Positions 33,575 to 44,449 of a stretch of 64,000 nucleotides of DNA are shown in pieces. Every line of letters starts with the position of its first letter. Within the stretch, counting starts at the first letter, position 1. Source of the stretch: Stemphylium vesicarium (lineage: Eukaryota; Ascomycota; Dothideomycetes; Pleosporales; Pleosporaceae); assembly GCA_004380135.1 (NCBI GenBank), contig QXCR01000133.1, positions 1 through 64,000 of the forward strand, written 5' to 3'. The position numbers and the translations under genes were made by a program. The notes beneath the pieces were generated by a model, which was not told the DNA's origin, did no database searches, and saw nothing but the letters and a program-made list of their open reading frames with translations.

Positions 33575-36460
33575 CTACAACTTGCTTCCACCACCCATCA
33601 GCTCAGCACCAGCGCCGCTAATAGCCAGCTTGCCAGTCTCCTTGACCTTGGTCTGGAACATGACCGTGTTACCGACCTTCCACATCTCGGTGATGAGTGT
33701 CTGACCTGGGAGCACAACACCGGCAAAGCGGACCTTGATGTTCTTGAAAGGACCGTAGGTTTGCAATACGTGCTTACCGGAGATACCAAAACTGCAGAGG
33801 CCGTGGAGGATGGGTGTGGGGAAACCACCGGCTTTGCTGAAGTTGGGGTCGATGTGAAGAGGGTTCAGGTCGCCAGAGAGGCGGTAGATGGCGGCTTGCT
33901 CCTCAGTTGTGCGTTCCTCGACAACGGTGTCTGGAGCGCGCTGAGGAGGCTTGTGAACCTTTGTTGCTGCACCGCGGTCGCCGCCCTTCTTTTGGCCGCC
34001 GAAGTTGCCGGAGCCACGAATGAAGACTGTGCTCTCGTTGTAGAAGATCTCCTCGCCGCTCTTCGCATCCTTTGTTACACTGCCGTATACGACTAGTCCA
34101 GCGGCGCCCTTGTCAACAACCTCGACCAGCTTAGGCACAGCAATGAGCTTCGCTTCGGTAGGGATGGGGAACTTCCGGATCTCGAGGAATTGCTCGCCGT
34201 GGAGAAGCATGCGGGGATCGAAGTTGGGGACGATTTCATCGAAGGAGAAGGGAGGGTCGGCGTTGAAGGGCGGGACGACACCGAAAGTAGGAACAACCTG
34301 GAAGTTCTCGTCGCCTTCGTAGACGAGCGGAAGGTCGGTTCGCTTGGCACCAATTCCAAGGTCTGGGTCAACTTGTTAGATATTGTGCGTTTCAACTTTG
34401 GAATGCAGGAAACTTACTGTAAAGGATGACGTCGCGCTCAGTGTACTCAAAGGGAGTACCCTCAGCCTTAGCAGCCAAAGCCTTCTTCTGAGCCTCAAGG
34501 ACTTCCTCGTTGCTCTTAGTAGACTTCTTCTCCTTCTTGCCCTTGGTGGTGTTCTCCATGTTCGCCATGATGGACTTGAGTCCACTGGCATTGTCGAAGG
34601 GGTGGTCAGCACGGCCGTCGTCGAAGTTGGTGATACGGGCCCATTGCGAGAGAACAGCCTCAGGAGTAAGCTTAACATCGACCGGGAAGCCGTGACCGCC
34701 ACTGCGCTGCCACCTGGTTGCCGCGAACCAGCCAGAGCCCATCTCATACAAACCACCAGTTGGCTCGGGAGCCTTGTCGGAGACGAGAAGGACGACAAGA
34801 GGAGCGTTGTAATCAGGCTTGAGGGCCTGCACGACCTCCTCGGGCATGATGCTTCGGGTCATCTGAGTGCCGGCGTTCGGAGCAACGGTGTTAACAAAAA
34901 TGTTGTTCTTCTTGCCCTCAAGAGCAAGAGACTTGGAGAAGCCGAGGATACCGCACTTGGCCGAAGCGTAGTTGGCCTGGCCGAAGTTGCCGTAGATACC
35001 ACTGGTGGAGGTGGTGTTGAGAATGCGACCGTACTTTTGCTTGAGCATGTAAGGCCATGCAGCCTTGGTGCAGGAGTAGGTACCGTGGAGATGCACCTTG
35101 TGGATAATGTCCCACTGCTCGTCCGTCATGTTTGCGAAAGCCTTGTCACGGAGGATACCAGCGTTGTTGATGAGGATATCAATGCGGCCGTACGTCTCAA
35201 TGGCGGTCTTGACGACGGATTCGCCATCTTGGACGTCGCCCTTGTTGCCAACAGCCTCTCCACCGAGCTTCTGGATCTCCTGAACAGTGTTGTCAGGGTT
35301 GACAAGATCGTTGACGACGACCTTGGCGCCGCGCTTGGCGAGTTGCAAGCAGTAGATGCGACCGAGACCAGCGCCGCCTCCAGTGACAAGGGCGACCTTG
35401 CCCTTGAAGTCGAGCGCCTCACCCTTGGGGTTGGGAGGGAGCTGGTTGGCCTTCTCGAGCAGCTCAAGGGCGTTGGCTGGACCCTGGGGGTGCTCGGGGT
35501 TGGAGAAGTCGACAATGTCCTTCCACTTGGTAGCAACAGACTCGGGGGTGAGTGTGTCGTCTGCCTTGAGCAGAGCACCAGTTGCTCGCTCCCACCGCAG
35601 CTTGGCCACGTGTCCTGCACCAGCCTCGAATATTGCGCCCGTCTCGTTGGACGACTTGTGTGTAAGGACGGCGACAAGGGGGACGATCCACTCGGGCTTC
35701 ATCTTCTCGAGAACATCGGGGGGCATGACCGTCTCGGTCATTCGGCTAGCGGCGATTGGGGCGACGACATTGCAGAGAATGTTGTACTTGAGACCCTCCT
35801 TTGCGAGAGTCTCTGTGAAGCCAACAAGGGCAAGCTTGGCAGCTGGCAAAGTTAGCACTCCATGGCGATGCTGCTTGTTGTATACATACCTGAGTAGTTG
35901 GTCTGCCCGAAGGATCCGAACAGGCCGGCAGCAGACGCGGTGCTGATCAAGCGTCCGTACTTTTGTTTCCTGAAGTAGGGCCAGGCAGCATGTGCGCACT
36001 TGTATGCTCCGTAGACGTGGACTCTGTAGATCAGATCCCAGTCGGCCTGCTTCATGTTCTTGAAACTGACATCGCGCAAGATGCCGGCGTTGTTGATGAG
36101 GATGTCGATACGGCCGAAGGTGTCGACAGCCGTCTTGATGATGGCCTCTCCATTCTCGACCGAGTCGTAGTTGGCAACCGCCTTGCCGCCCGCCTTGCGG
36201 ATCTCGTCAACCACCTTGTCTGCGGCCTAGGGAACTGGAGTCAGTCGCTGTTATAGTACGCGTTTGAGGCATGAGGCTGCCCAGGACACAAAACGTACCG
36301 CGGAGCCCGCGCCCTCGCCCTTGAAGCTGCCGCCGAGGTCGTTCACGACGACATTCGCGCCGCGGCTTCCGTAAAAGACAGCATACTCGCGACCCAGTCC
36401 ACCGCCGGCACCCGTCACAACGACCGTCTGCCCGTCGTATCGCAACTCTTGCGCGGCCAT
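33575..36460 (-). CDS. fox2: Peroxisomal multifunctional beta-oxidation enzyme (MFE-2)
   Basis: Four exons (36460-36299, 36226-35890, 35842-34418, 34362-33575) give 903 residues; the introns are 72, 47 and 55 bp with consistent phase. Two short-chain dehydrogenase domains come first, each with a TGxxxGxG loop (VVTGAGGGLGREYA and VTGGGAGLGRIY) and YxxxK (YSAAK, formed across intron 2, and YASAK). A C-terminal hydratase-2 (MaoC-like hot-dog) domain carries GDLNPLHIDP. The protein ends in SKL, a classical PTS1 signal. It catalyses hydration of trans-2-enoyl-CoA and oxidation of (3R)-hydroxyacyl-CoA in peroxisomal fatty-acid breakdown. Length and order match yeast and Neurospora Fox2. Complete. 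Confidence 0.96.
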
Positions 36461-39400
36461 GATGTATGTGGAAATGGAAAAACTGCCCCAAAGCGATGTG
36501 TCTTCGTTCGCGTCAGAAGATGTATCGCGACCGTGTAGTGCTCAGATCAAGCAACAGAAAGCAGTCCAAGCAACAAATGGGTATCAGCAAAGACCCCAGA
36601 GTATCAAATCAGAAAATGGGAAAGTGTGGTATGAGAGGAAAGGTTGCTAGGAGAGGTTGTGGCAGTCAATGTGAAGTCGTTCTCCAGACCATGTCGCATG
36701 AAAGAAGCCGAGCTGCTGATGATGACGATTTACCTCGGTCCCGACGGCAGTAGGTCATGTGTGGGGATCTGCGTACCGTGCGTCTCCATGCTTTCACATG
36801 CACCGCGCTCCCCATCATATGCTACTAGCAAACTCCGGGGTATCATATGACAATGATGACGGGCAATAGTAATCGCGCCCCATCTTCCCCGACCATACTT
36901 TTGGACTTGGGACATCCAGGTGGTTGCACCACCAGTGAGCTGATGTGGGGCCAGCGAGGCACCGCCACCTGGGCAGGGTCCAAGCCAAAGCACGTGGTGC
37001 ACGCGTCGAGCAAGTCGCGAAAAGAAATACTGCAAATCATATGATGTTGCATGCTGCGAGAGGTCGCGAGGGAAGAGGATGGGTGCAGGCGATTGGGAAC
37101 CCAAATCTCACCGCTTTCTCACCGTCGTGGTGAGAAACATCCAAGTGTGCCACGACTCAAAAGTCAATCGCCGAAAGCTGGCCAAGTAGAGCGTTACACG
37201 CGCGACGAAGACTATTCAAGTCTCATCGTTTTCAGGTGCACTGAGATAGATATATGTCTGAAAGAAGCGAAAACACTAGCATCAGCATCCTACAATCAGC
37301 TCGAGCTGTTTTTGCTCCACATTGCATTCCGCCATGACCTCGGGTTGATTAGTATCAATACCAGTCGCAAACAAATTTGACATTGACCGAAGTAGCATAG
37401 TCGCCATCCGACCACACATTCGAGGCGATGCTCGAGCAGAATCCTCTGAGCACGTTTTATATCTCAGTAATGCCGAACTAGAACCCGAGTCATTATCCTA
37501 TCGTCACCGCCTCTTGTTTTCTAGCCCACACTACATATTCTTCGCTTCTAGCCCCACATGCCTTCTCTTGGGCTTCGATATCGACGTGAATATTGTTGGC
37601 CCAAGGGACAGGACTTTTCTTTTGCGCTCCTTTTGCAGTCCAGATTCTAGTCAGATCGCAGCAATGCGGTTCAAAGGCAATCCGAGGGAGCATGAGGCAC
37701 GATAGATTGCCCAAAGACAACGACCCTGGGAAGCTGCTGAAGCTGGCGAAAAGCCACGATTGGCGTCATGATTGTCGTCTCGGTCCGAAAATCGCACATC
37801 AAGCGCGTTTGCGATAAAGTTGCGGGTAAGGATTACGGGCAGATGCAGGCCGGTGTAGTATGCATAGACCTGCTAATGTGGCCTGCGAGTTTCCACTTGG
37901 ACAAACCAGGAAGAAGATTGGGCGCGAAGACGAGCGCTCATTTCTGGGCCCTATGAGATATCCGTGTTCTGTGTTGGCTCACTCTGGAAAGCCCTCGCCC
38001 TCCATCAACCTGTGTCTATTGCCCACATGTCGTGCGCATAGTGCTACAATCCATGTACTGTCTGCTCGTCTAACGGGACGGAAGCTACATGTGTGGGCCC
38101 GACCACCTCCGGCTACTGCACGTCTTCGCATGTGGTATGCAGCATTTTCCATAAGGTCCAATGATTACGCTTCACTCACCCCGCGAGAATGTAATAGTTA
38201 GCCATCCCATTCGCAGGAACCAAAATCTGTCGCTCGAGATCATGATGTGTACTTTAGGTAGACGAAAAGAAGATGCGACGCGTACTCTGCAGTAGTACAT
38301 GCAGCAGTCCGTCAGCAGGCTAAAAGGGGCTGGCCACGGAGGATCTATTGGTGCATGTCGACTTTCGGCGCACCAGGGAGCTTCCAAGGTAGCATGGGGG
38401 TGGCCTGGTGCTCAATGTAGCTGCTCCAGACGACCCTGCTGTTATGTTTGCCAAACGCCGCTTCTGCATGTTTCTCCTGGATGCTTGAGGACACGATGAT
38501 GACGTAGTGGCATCGCCTTGATATACCGGGGCCATGTCAGCGGTGTCATCGTCGACGAGACTGTCAGCGGGCGGGGCTATCCGCCCGCCTGATGCATGCA
38601 CCACGTGCTAGTCAACATCCAAAACTATGCATTAGCGTTGGCTTTGCCCGTCAACATCCCGTGAATGCTGGAAAGGGTTTTGGTGCCTCCAGGGTTTTGG
38701 CGTGTACTAGGCCAGTACGATGGATAGCCTGAGAACACAAAGCCCTGCACACATAGCTATCTCTAAGAATCGTAGCGGGTCTTCTTCTTCTTCCTTGGGG
38801 TACTGCTCAACATAGGCGCCAGATGTCCGGACGTCCGGCAGTACGGCATGCCGAATACGGGACGACTCCCAACGATGATGCATTGCCCTACAGTGGCTGT
38901 TGACCAGGCTGGGCCAACTTCTCCCGCTCCTAGCTGCTTTATATGCCGGCTCATCATGAAATGATGCCTTGCTTTCGTCCGTCATTCGCGACGGGGTAAT
39001 GCGACACGATAGTGAAATACCATTGAGCTTCAGTCAACGCCCCCATCTGCAACTGGTCGTCGTTCTCGGCGGTCTGAGAGACTTAAAGGCTGCATGCCTC
39101 GACAGAAGCTAGCGATCGTCTTGTTTTGGAACGACAGGGCATCTTCTGGGGAAGCAGAGATAGCGTGTGGATCCTTTGAGACCAGAGGTAGCTAGGCTGC
39201 AGTGCTGGTCCCCTAACCTTGCGGCTACTTCGTCAGCATCCCCTGGTGACGTTTCCGTTTGACACGATATCGGATAATTTTTGCGCTCGTGCCGAGTTTG
39301 TCGCCAACTCACGGCGCTTTGCAGATCACAGAGCGTATAGCGTCCGGTCACCTGGAATGCTATCCGAGCGAGTGTTGGGCTTCAACTGTCGCTTATTATT

Positions 39401-39502
39401 TGGTGTTCAGCGTAGTCCTCTCGCCTAGCCGAACGTTATTGCGGTTTACTCCTGAGCACTTGCGCTATTTTAACAGCCTAATCCATCGCGCCGATATCAG
39501 TT
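36461..39502. other. Long intergenic region
   Basis: 3.04 kb without a supported gene, between divergent neighbours. Base composition is normal and it is not RIP-like. Many short frames lie on both strands but none has a domain or plausible exon structure. I found no tRNA. A non-coding RNA or lineage-specific small gene could be missed here. Confidence 0.4.
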
Positions 39503-40775
39503 ATGAGTGAAGATACAGAAAGAGTAAGCGTGCACGGCCGAGTATTCCAAAGGATATCGCTAGACGACAGAATCTATCTCGCTCCGGTAGCCATCGACGA
39601 CCGCGAGGAGAGCAGGTTGACCGCTCAGCACGATCTCATATCCAGACTTTTGGGTGGCAGGCTGTTCTCTCGTCGGATCCCAGTAATAGAGCCTCGATCA
39701 ATATTGGAGTGTGGCTATGGCGCGGGAGACTGGGCCGTCCAGTGTGCGGACGAGTTCGAGGATTGTGAGGTGCGTATACAGCTGTCCAAACCACGCAGAC
39801 GGATTTTGATTTTCTTTGACGGAATTCGAAAGCTTCTGAGTACGTATTGACCTGCACAGGTTACTGCAGTCGACATATTTCCAATGTGAGTGAGATGAAT
39901 ACAGGAAGTCCTGTGTAAACAAGACCCACGCTGACGTTCCCTTGCTTAGGCAGGTTCCCGACCAACCCGATAACCTGGAATTAATCGGCCATAACCTTAA
40001 CGACCCGCTCCGCGATCCGGAAATATTCAAGGCAAACCAATACGACCTCATCCACTCGCGGTTTGTGTCTCCGGGGATAAACATCGGAAGGTGGTCCAAA
40101 TACCTTAGGGATATGAAACTGCTGCTACGACCAGGCGGTTGGGTCCAAGTCATGGAATACCTCCCTATCATTCAATCTCACAATGGTCGTCTCACAGACA
40201 GCTCTGCGGTTAGGAGATGGTGGCAGTCGTATCAAGCTGCAATGTCTGCGATGGATCGAGATCCACGGATAGGCCGCCGATTGGCCCAGCTGCTGATCGA
40301 GAACCGGTATCGAGACGTAGCAGTCGACATCAAGCAACTCCATATAGGTGGTTGGTCAGCAGGTAGGACATAATTTCCTGCTTCACCGCCCGCAAGGATC
40401 CATCTGGTATTGGTGGCTTCTAAAGCTCTTCGCGGTATGCGAATATACCGCGGAAATGAATTTAAATCGTGTGTTGTCTTGAGAAAGTGTTGACACCGCA
40501 CATAGATCCAGCCCAGGCCAGCCTAGGAGAGGAGTCCATCGTTGTACGTAATCTGGTATTATGAAACGAGGAGATGGGTACTGACGACCTATCCTTATGC
40601 GCAGATCGTAGGTGATCTCCTCGAATCAATTGGAGTATGGCCCTTTATGTCGGAGCTAGGGTGGACGGCGGCGCAGTTCGATCATCTCATGGAAGAGGTG
40701 CGCGCTGAGCTTCGTGACGAGGAACTGAAGCTGTATATTGAAATGTACGCAACAATGCAGTTCTGCGATAGATGA
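39503..40775 (+). CDS. LaeA-like SAM-dependent methyltransferase
   Basis: Five exons (39503-39769, 39860-39885, 39950-40362, 40506-40543, 40605-40775) give 304 residues; exon 2 is only 26 nt and introns are 90, 64, 143 and 61 bp, all phases consistent. SAM-binding motif I is ILECGYGAGDWAVQCA; VTAVDIFPMQVP (across introns 1-2) carries the acidic motif II. YDLIHSRFVS and LLLRPGGWVQVMEY follow, typical of the LaeA/UMTA-type (TAM domain) fungal methyltransferases. LaeA itself is a nuclear regulator of secondary metabolism; related enzymes methylate peptides or metabolites. No backbone biosynthetic gene lies nearby, so the substrate is unknown. The small-exon model is the least certain part. Confidence 0.8.
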
Positions 40776-43126
40776 GTTGTCTGACAGTCATTCAGATACA
40801 TCGGACGGGGCCGAAAGAGCATTGGGTGATGCTACGCCCCTGTTCATCTGTTGAAGAGTGTTGTGACACACAACATACGCTGTCTTTCTGCGCCTGCGCA
40901 TTGGGTGTTCGCAGTCGTAGCTGTTTGGCTGGAAGGCAGCATTTGCTTCGATGCGGGTTCGGTACATGGCGGACTCAATGTCGGTCGATCGTATGATGGC
41001 GGTAGGATGGCTTCACAGCACTCTGTAGCTGTCAACAAGTCACCTCCAATTGCTTTGGTACTTCTCGCTTGTGCACAGAAATCCGGTATTCTGCAGATGT
41101 CGTCTGGGCAGAGACGTCTTGCGACTGTGTACCTCTCATTGCGTTTTGCCTTTGTGAGGCTCCCCATGGCTGCTTATGCTTTTCCGAGAGGCGCAAACAC
41201 ATCGTCACCTGGGAACTCCTTCAAAATTGCGCCAAAGTGTCGACATCATGCGTAGACGATAGCCAGGTCATGGTGGCGCTCCCGGGGCTGTCATGCATCC
41301 CAGGTATGTCCAGGTGCTTGTCTAAGCTGATCTGTCATCAGAGACTAAATGAAGAGGCTTCGCAATCTAGCGGGAGTTTGTGGGAATACTGGAAAGCTAT
41401 GTGCACATCAGCGGTGCAGCCTTGTCGCTGATACGGACCGCAACACGCAAAGCCGGTGGGCACGAGAGCTACAGCTGACGGCAGATCAAAAAGATGAAGA
41501 GGGAAGGTGGGGTGAAGGGGGAGAAACAATGGGACGCTAGAAGTCCGGAATGGTGTGTGAGTCGAAGATGAGGAAGAAACCGTGAGCAGCAAGCACTGCA
41601 TACGTCAATTTGGGAAACCAACGTCTTCCCTTTCACAGATCTGGCGCTATGGGGGCCACACAGACGCTCATCTGCTGGGTCCGGGGGGTGATTGGCAGTG
41701 CCATTATTTCACAAGCCTTCTACACCGACAGTCTGGTAGCGAAATGCCATCTTATGGGGCGCTTTCCTGGTTTAAACTTCACGCCTTTGCGACAAAACAA
41801 CAATTGGCCGTCCAATCGGGATTGCTGGGGTCCTTCGGGTCAGCTTTCCATTTGACGTCGCCTCTACCGTCATGACTTTTTTTTTTCGCTTCTCCTCCAG
41901 CCTGGATGTGAGATGCCATACCCAACTTCGGACACTATCGCGTATCGACGTTGAACTATCGACCGCCGTAGTTGAATATGGTTAGGAGTACCCACCAGCG
42001 TTGGCTCAGAGTGCGTGCACCGGGGAAGCGGGTACTGTCCAAGAACCCACGTCGACCAACGGTGTCGTGTCGAGGCACCATCTGCGGCCCAGCATTATTA
42101 TGCACAACCATCTCATCTCAGATCTTTGCTTTCTGGCTGTGATTCTGCGATCTGAATGCCCCGGCGATGGGCGGAACTACGCCCCGGGAAAAGTAGCGTG
42201 CGGTATCTGATTTCAAACCCAGTAGTGGAAACACTTGCACTTTGACTCGCTCCCATCGCAATCTCCATGACCATCTGGTCAAGCCCATGTCCTCGGCAAC
42301 CTACCGAAAAAAAAGGAGCGTTGGGGCCACCCGCCGTTTTCCCCAATTCGGGCCGCAAGAGAAGCCTGAAATGTCGCATAGTACATACTACTTTTCCAAG
42401 CCAGTGTCTTCTGAGCTCTATCGTCGACGCAGTCTTCGTCCGCAGCCTTACTGGGCGGTCTTCGGCTGCCAATGACATCAAACACAACCTCGGCTCGGCG
42501 ATTATGCGACACGATCGTCCTCCGTTGCTGGCAATGACGACATGATGCTCTGTCTCTACATCGCCCTCGCGCCAGACATGCAAAACGTCGCCAGATTCCT
42601 CGCATTTAACTACGGCAGTTATCCAAAGCTAGAGAATTTGCTATGCAGGCACTCGGAAATCCGGAAACCTTGGAGCTTGGGGAATCAACTCATCGCGGAC
42701 ATGGGCACATTCAGTTTCCCCCAACAAGCATGTCTTTGTAGCAGCTGGATTGTATACATGTCGCATCGAGGCTTACAATTGGTGCAGCTTCCCATGTTCG
42801 TTCGTTGACGACAGGCTCCGATCGAGATGCGCGTCGTGCAGACCTTTTAGCCTGATCCCAGCCTGACCGCGCACGCAAAGCGTATAGCGCCCGCGACCGA
42901 CATCGTTTACCACGTAGAACCGGGCTCGCGTCCCCAATTTCCCCGCGTACCAACTACGTTCCGACATGGACGTAACTGCCGCTGTGGGTGAATTCCATGC
43001 GTCGGCGGAATGGAACTAGCTAGTGCCATGGACATGGACCGTCCGCGTCCGAAATGCTTAGCAGTATAAGTACCTGTCAATCTTTCGGCTCAGGTATCAT
43101 CGCCTTTGCAGCCAAGCAAATTCACA
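40776..43126. other. Intergenic
   Basis: 2.35 kb with no supported gene. Short frames only. The final stretch holds the promoter of the esterase gene, with TATAAG at about 43064. Confidence 0.4.
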
Positions 43127-44244
43127 ATGGTGTCTTCATCGGCTATTCGAGCGCTTGTTGCCAACTTGGCCGTTGCTGGTGGCTTCGCGAGCGGGTTCCG
43201 AGACGGGAAATTCAAGACATTGGTGACGTTTGGCGACAGCTACACGGATGAGAACCGATTGGGATACTTCATCAACAACAATGGTTCCGCACCACCTGTC
43301 GGTTGGCAGCAGCCCGTGGTATGTCTCGTGCATCAGAATCATGTTGGTATATTCCTAATGCAATACAGGGTCTAGCAACAGCCTCTGGTGGTCGATCCTG
43401 GGCTCGCTATGCCAGCTACTACTCCAACACCAACCTCTACAACTACGCTGTCTCCGGGGCCGTCTGCTCCAACGAAGTATCGCCACGCTACTTCTCCGGC
43501 ATTGACGCGCGCTTCCCTGATATTGCCGGCTACGAGCTCCCAGCTTTCATTGCCGACTCCAAATACAGCAACCCCAATGGCACCAAGTTTTTCGCTGGTA
43601 AAGCCTCCAGCACCGTCTACGCCATCTGGATCGGAACCAATGACCTCGGCAACGGCGGCTTTTTGACCGATAGCCAGCTCCCCGGCAAAACCGTTGCAGA
43701 CTACACGGACTGCGTGTACGATCAAATCACGCGTCTGTACGAGAACGGCGGCCGCTACTTTGTCATCATGAACCTCGCACCCCTCAGTCTACTTCCACAG
43801 TACCAGCAACCCGAAGAAGGTGGTCTACAATCGACGCAGTATTACCCCGACGTGCCAGGCAAGAACCTAACTGAAGTCCACGGTCGCATCCAAAACACCG
43901 TTGCCGCACTCAACCAAGTGTACAAGTACCGCACGCCGTTTGAAACTGAAGTCGAGGACTTGTGGGAGGGCGCCAACGTGGCTAGCTTCGACGTCAGCGC
44001 GCTGATGAGGGATATCTACTTCAACCCTGCAAACTATCTCAATGGTACTGCGCCGCTGAATGTACAGAGCGCCATCAACTTGTGCGATGAGCAAGGTGGC
44101 AATTGCACCAAGGCGGATAGTCCGGATAGCTACATGTGGTATGATCCGCTGCACCCAAGCGAGCAGACGAGTCGTATCGTGGCAAGGGAGTTTACGGGGG
44201 TGCTTGGTGGAAAGAGTAAGTGGGCGTCCTACTGGGGGTGTTAG
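43127..44244 (+). CDS. Secreted SGNH/GDSL acetylesterase (CE16-like)
   Basis: Two exons (43127-43318, 43369-44244) around a 50-bp GTATGT..CAG intron encode 355 residues. The start at 43127 gives a signal peptide (MVSSSAIRALVANLAVAGG); the in-frame TTG upstream was rejected. SGNH blocks are TFGDSYTD with nucleophile Ser38, the Gly block in the middle, IWIGTNDLGNGGF with Asn, and DPLHPSE with Asp323 and His326. This layout fits fungal GDSL lipases and carbohydrate esterase family 16 acetylesterases that remove acetyl groups from hemicellulose oligosaccharides. It would act outside the cell and could complement xylanase activity, though it is 37 kb from the GH10 gene. Confidence 0.9.
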
Positions 44245-44449
44245 AGAAGGATTGAGTGAACATGGATATACGTAACGTGTCTTGTACACATCTAACGACG
44301 CCATGCTAATGATAATGCTACACTCGTGCTCTAAAACCACACCCAATGCTAATGATGCCCATGTGTATTCAATGCGTCAACGATCATACACCTTATGCAA
44401 CTCACCGCTCAAAAGCCAACCAACGCCGAAATCCAACAAAAGCACGCGC

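Noticed and set aside
34383..35855. 490-codon plus-strand open frame opposite fox2
   Set aside because: It is the mirror of a highly conserved coding exon with strong codon bias. Its product is Leu/Val/Gly-rich without a domain, and fox2 explains the sequence fully.
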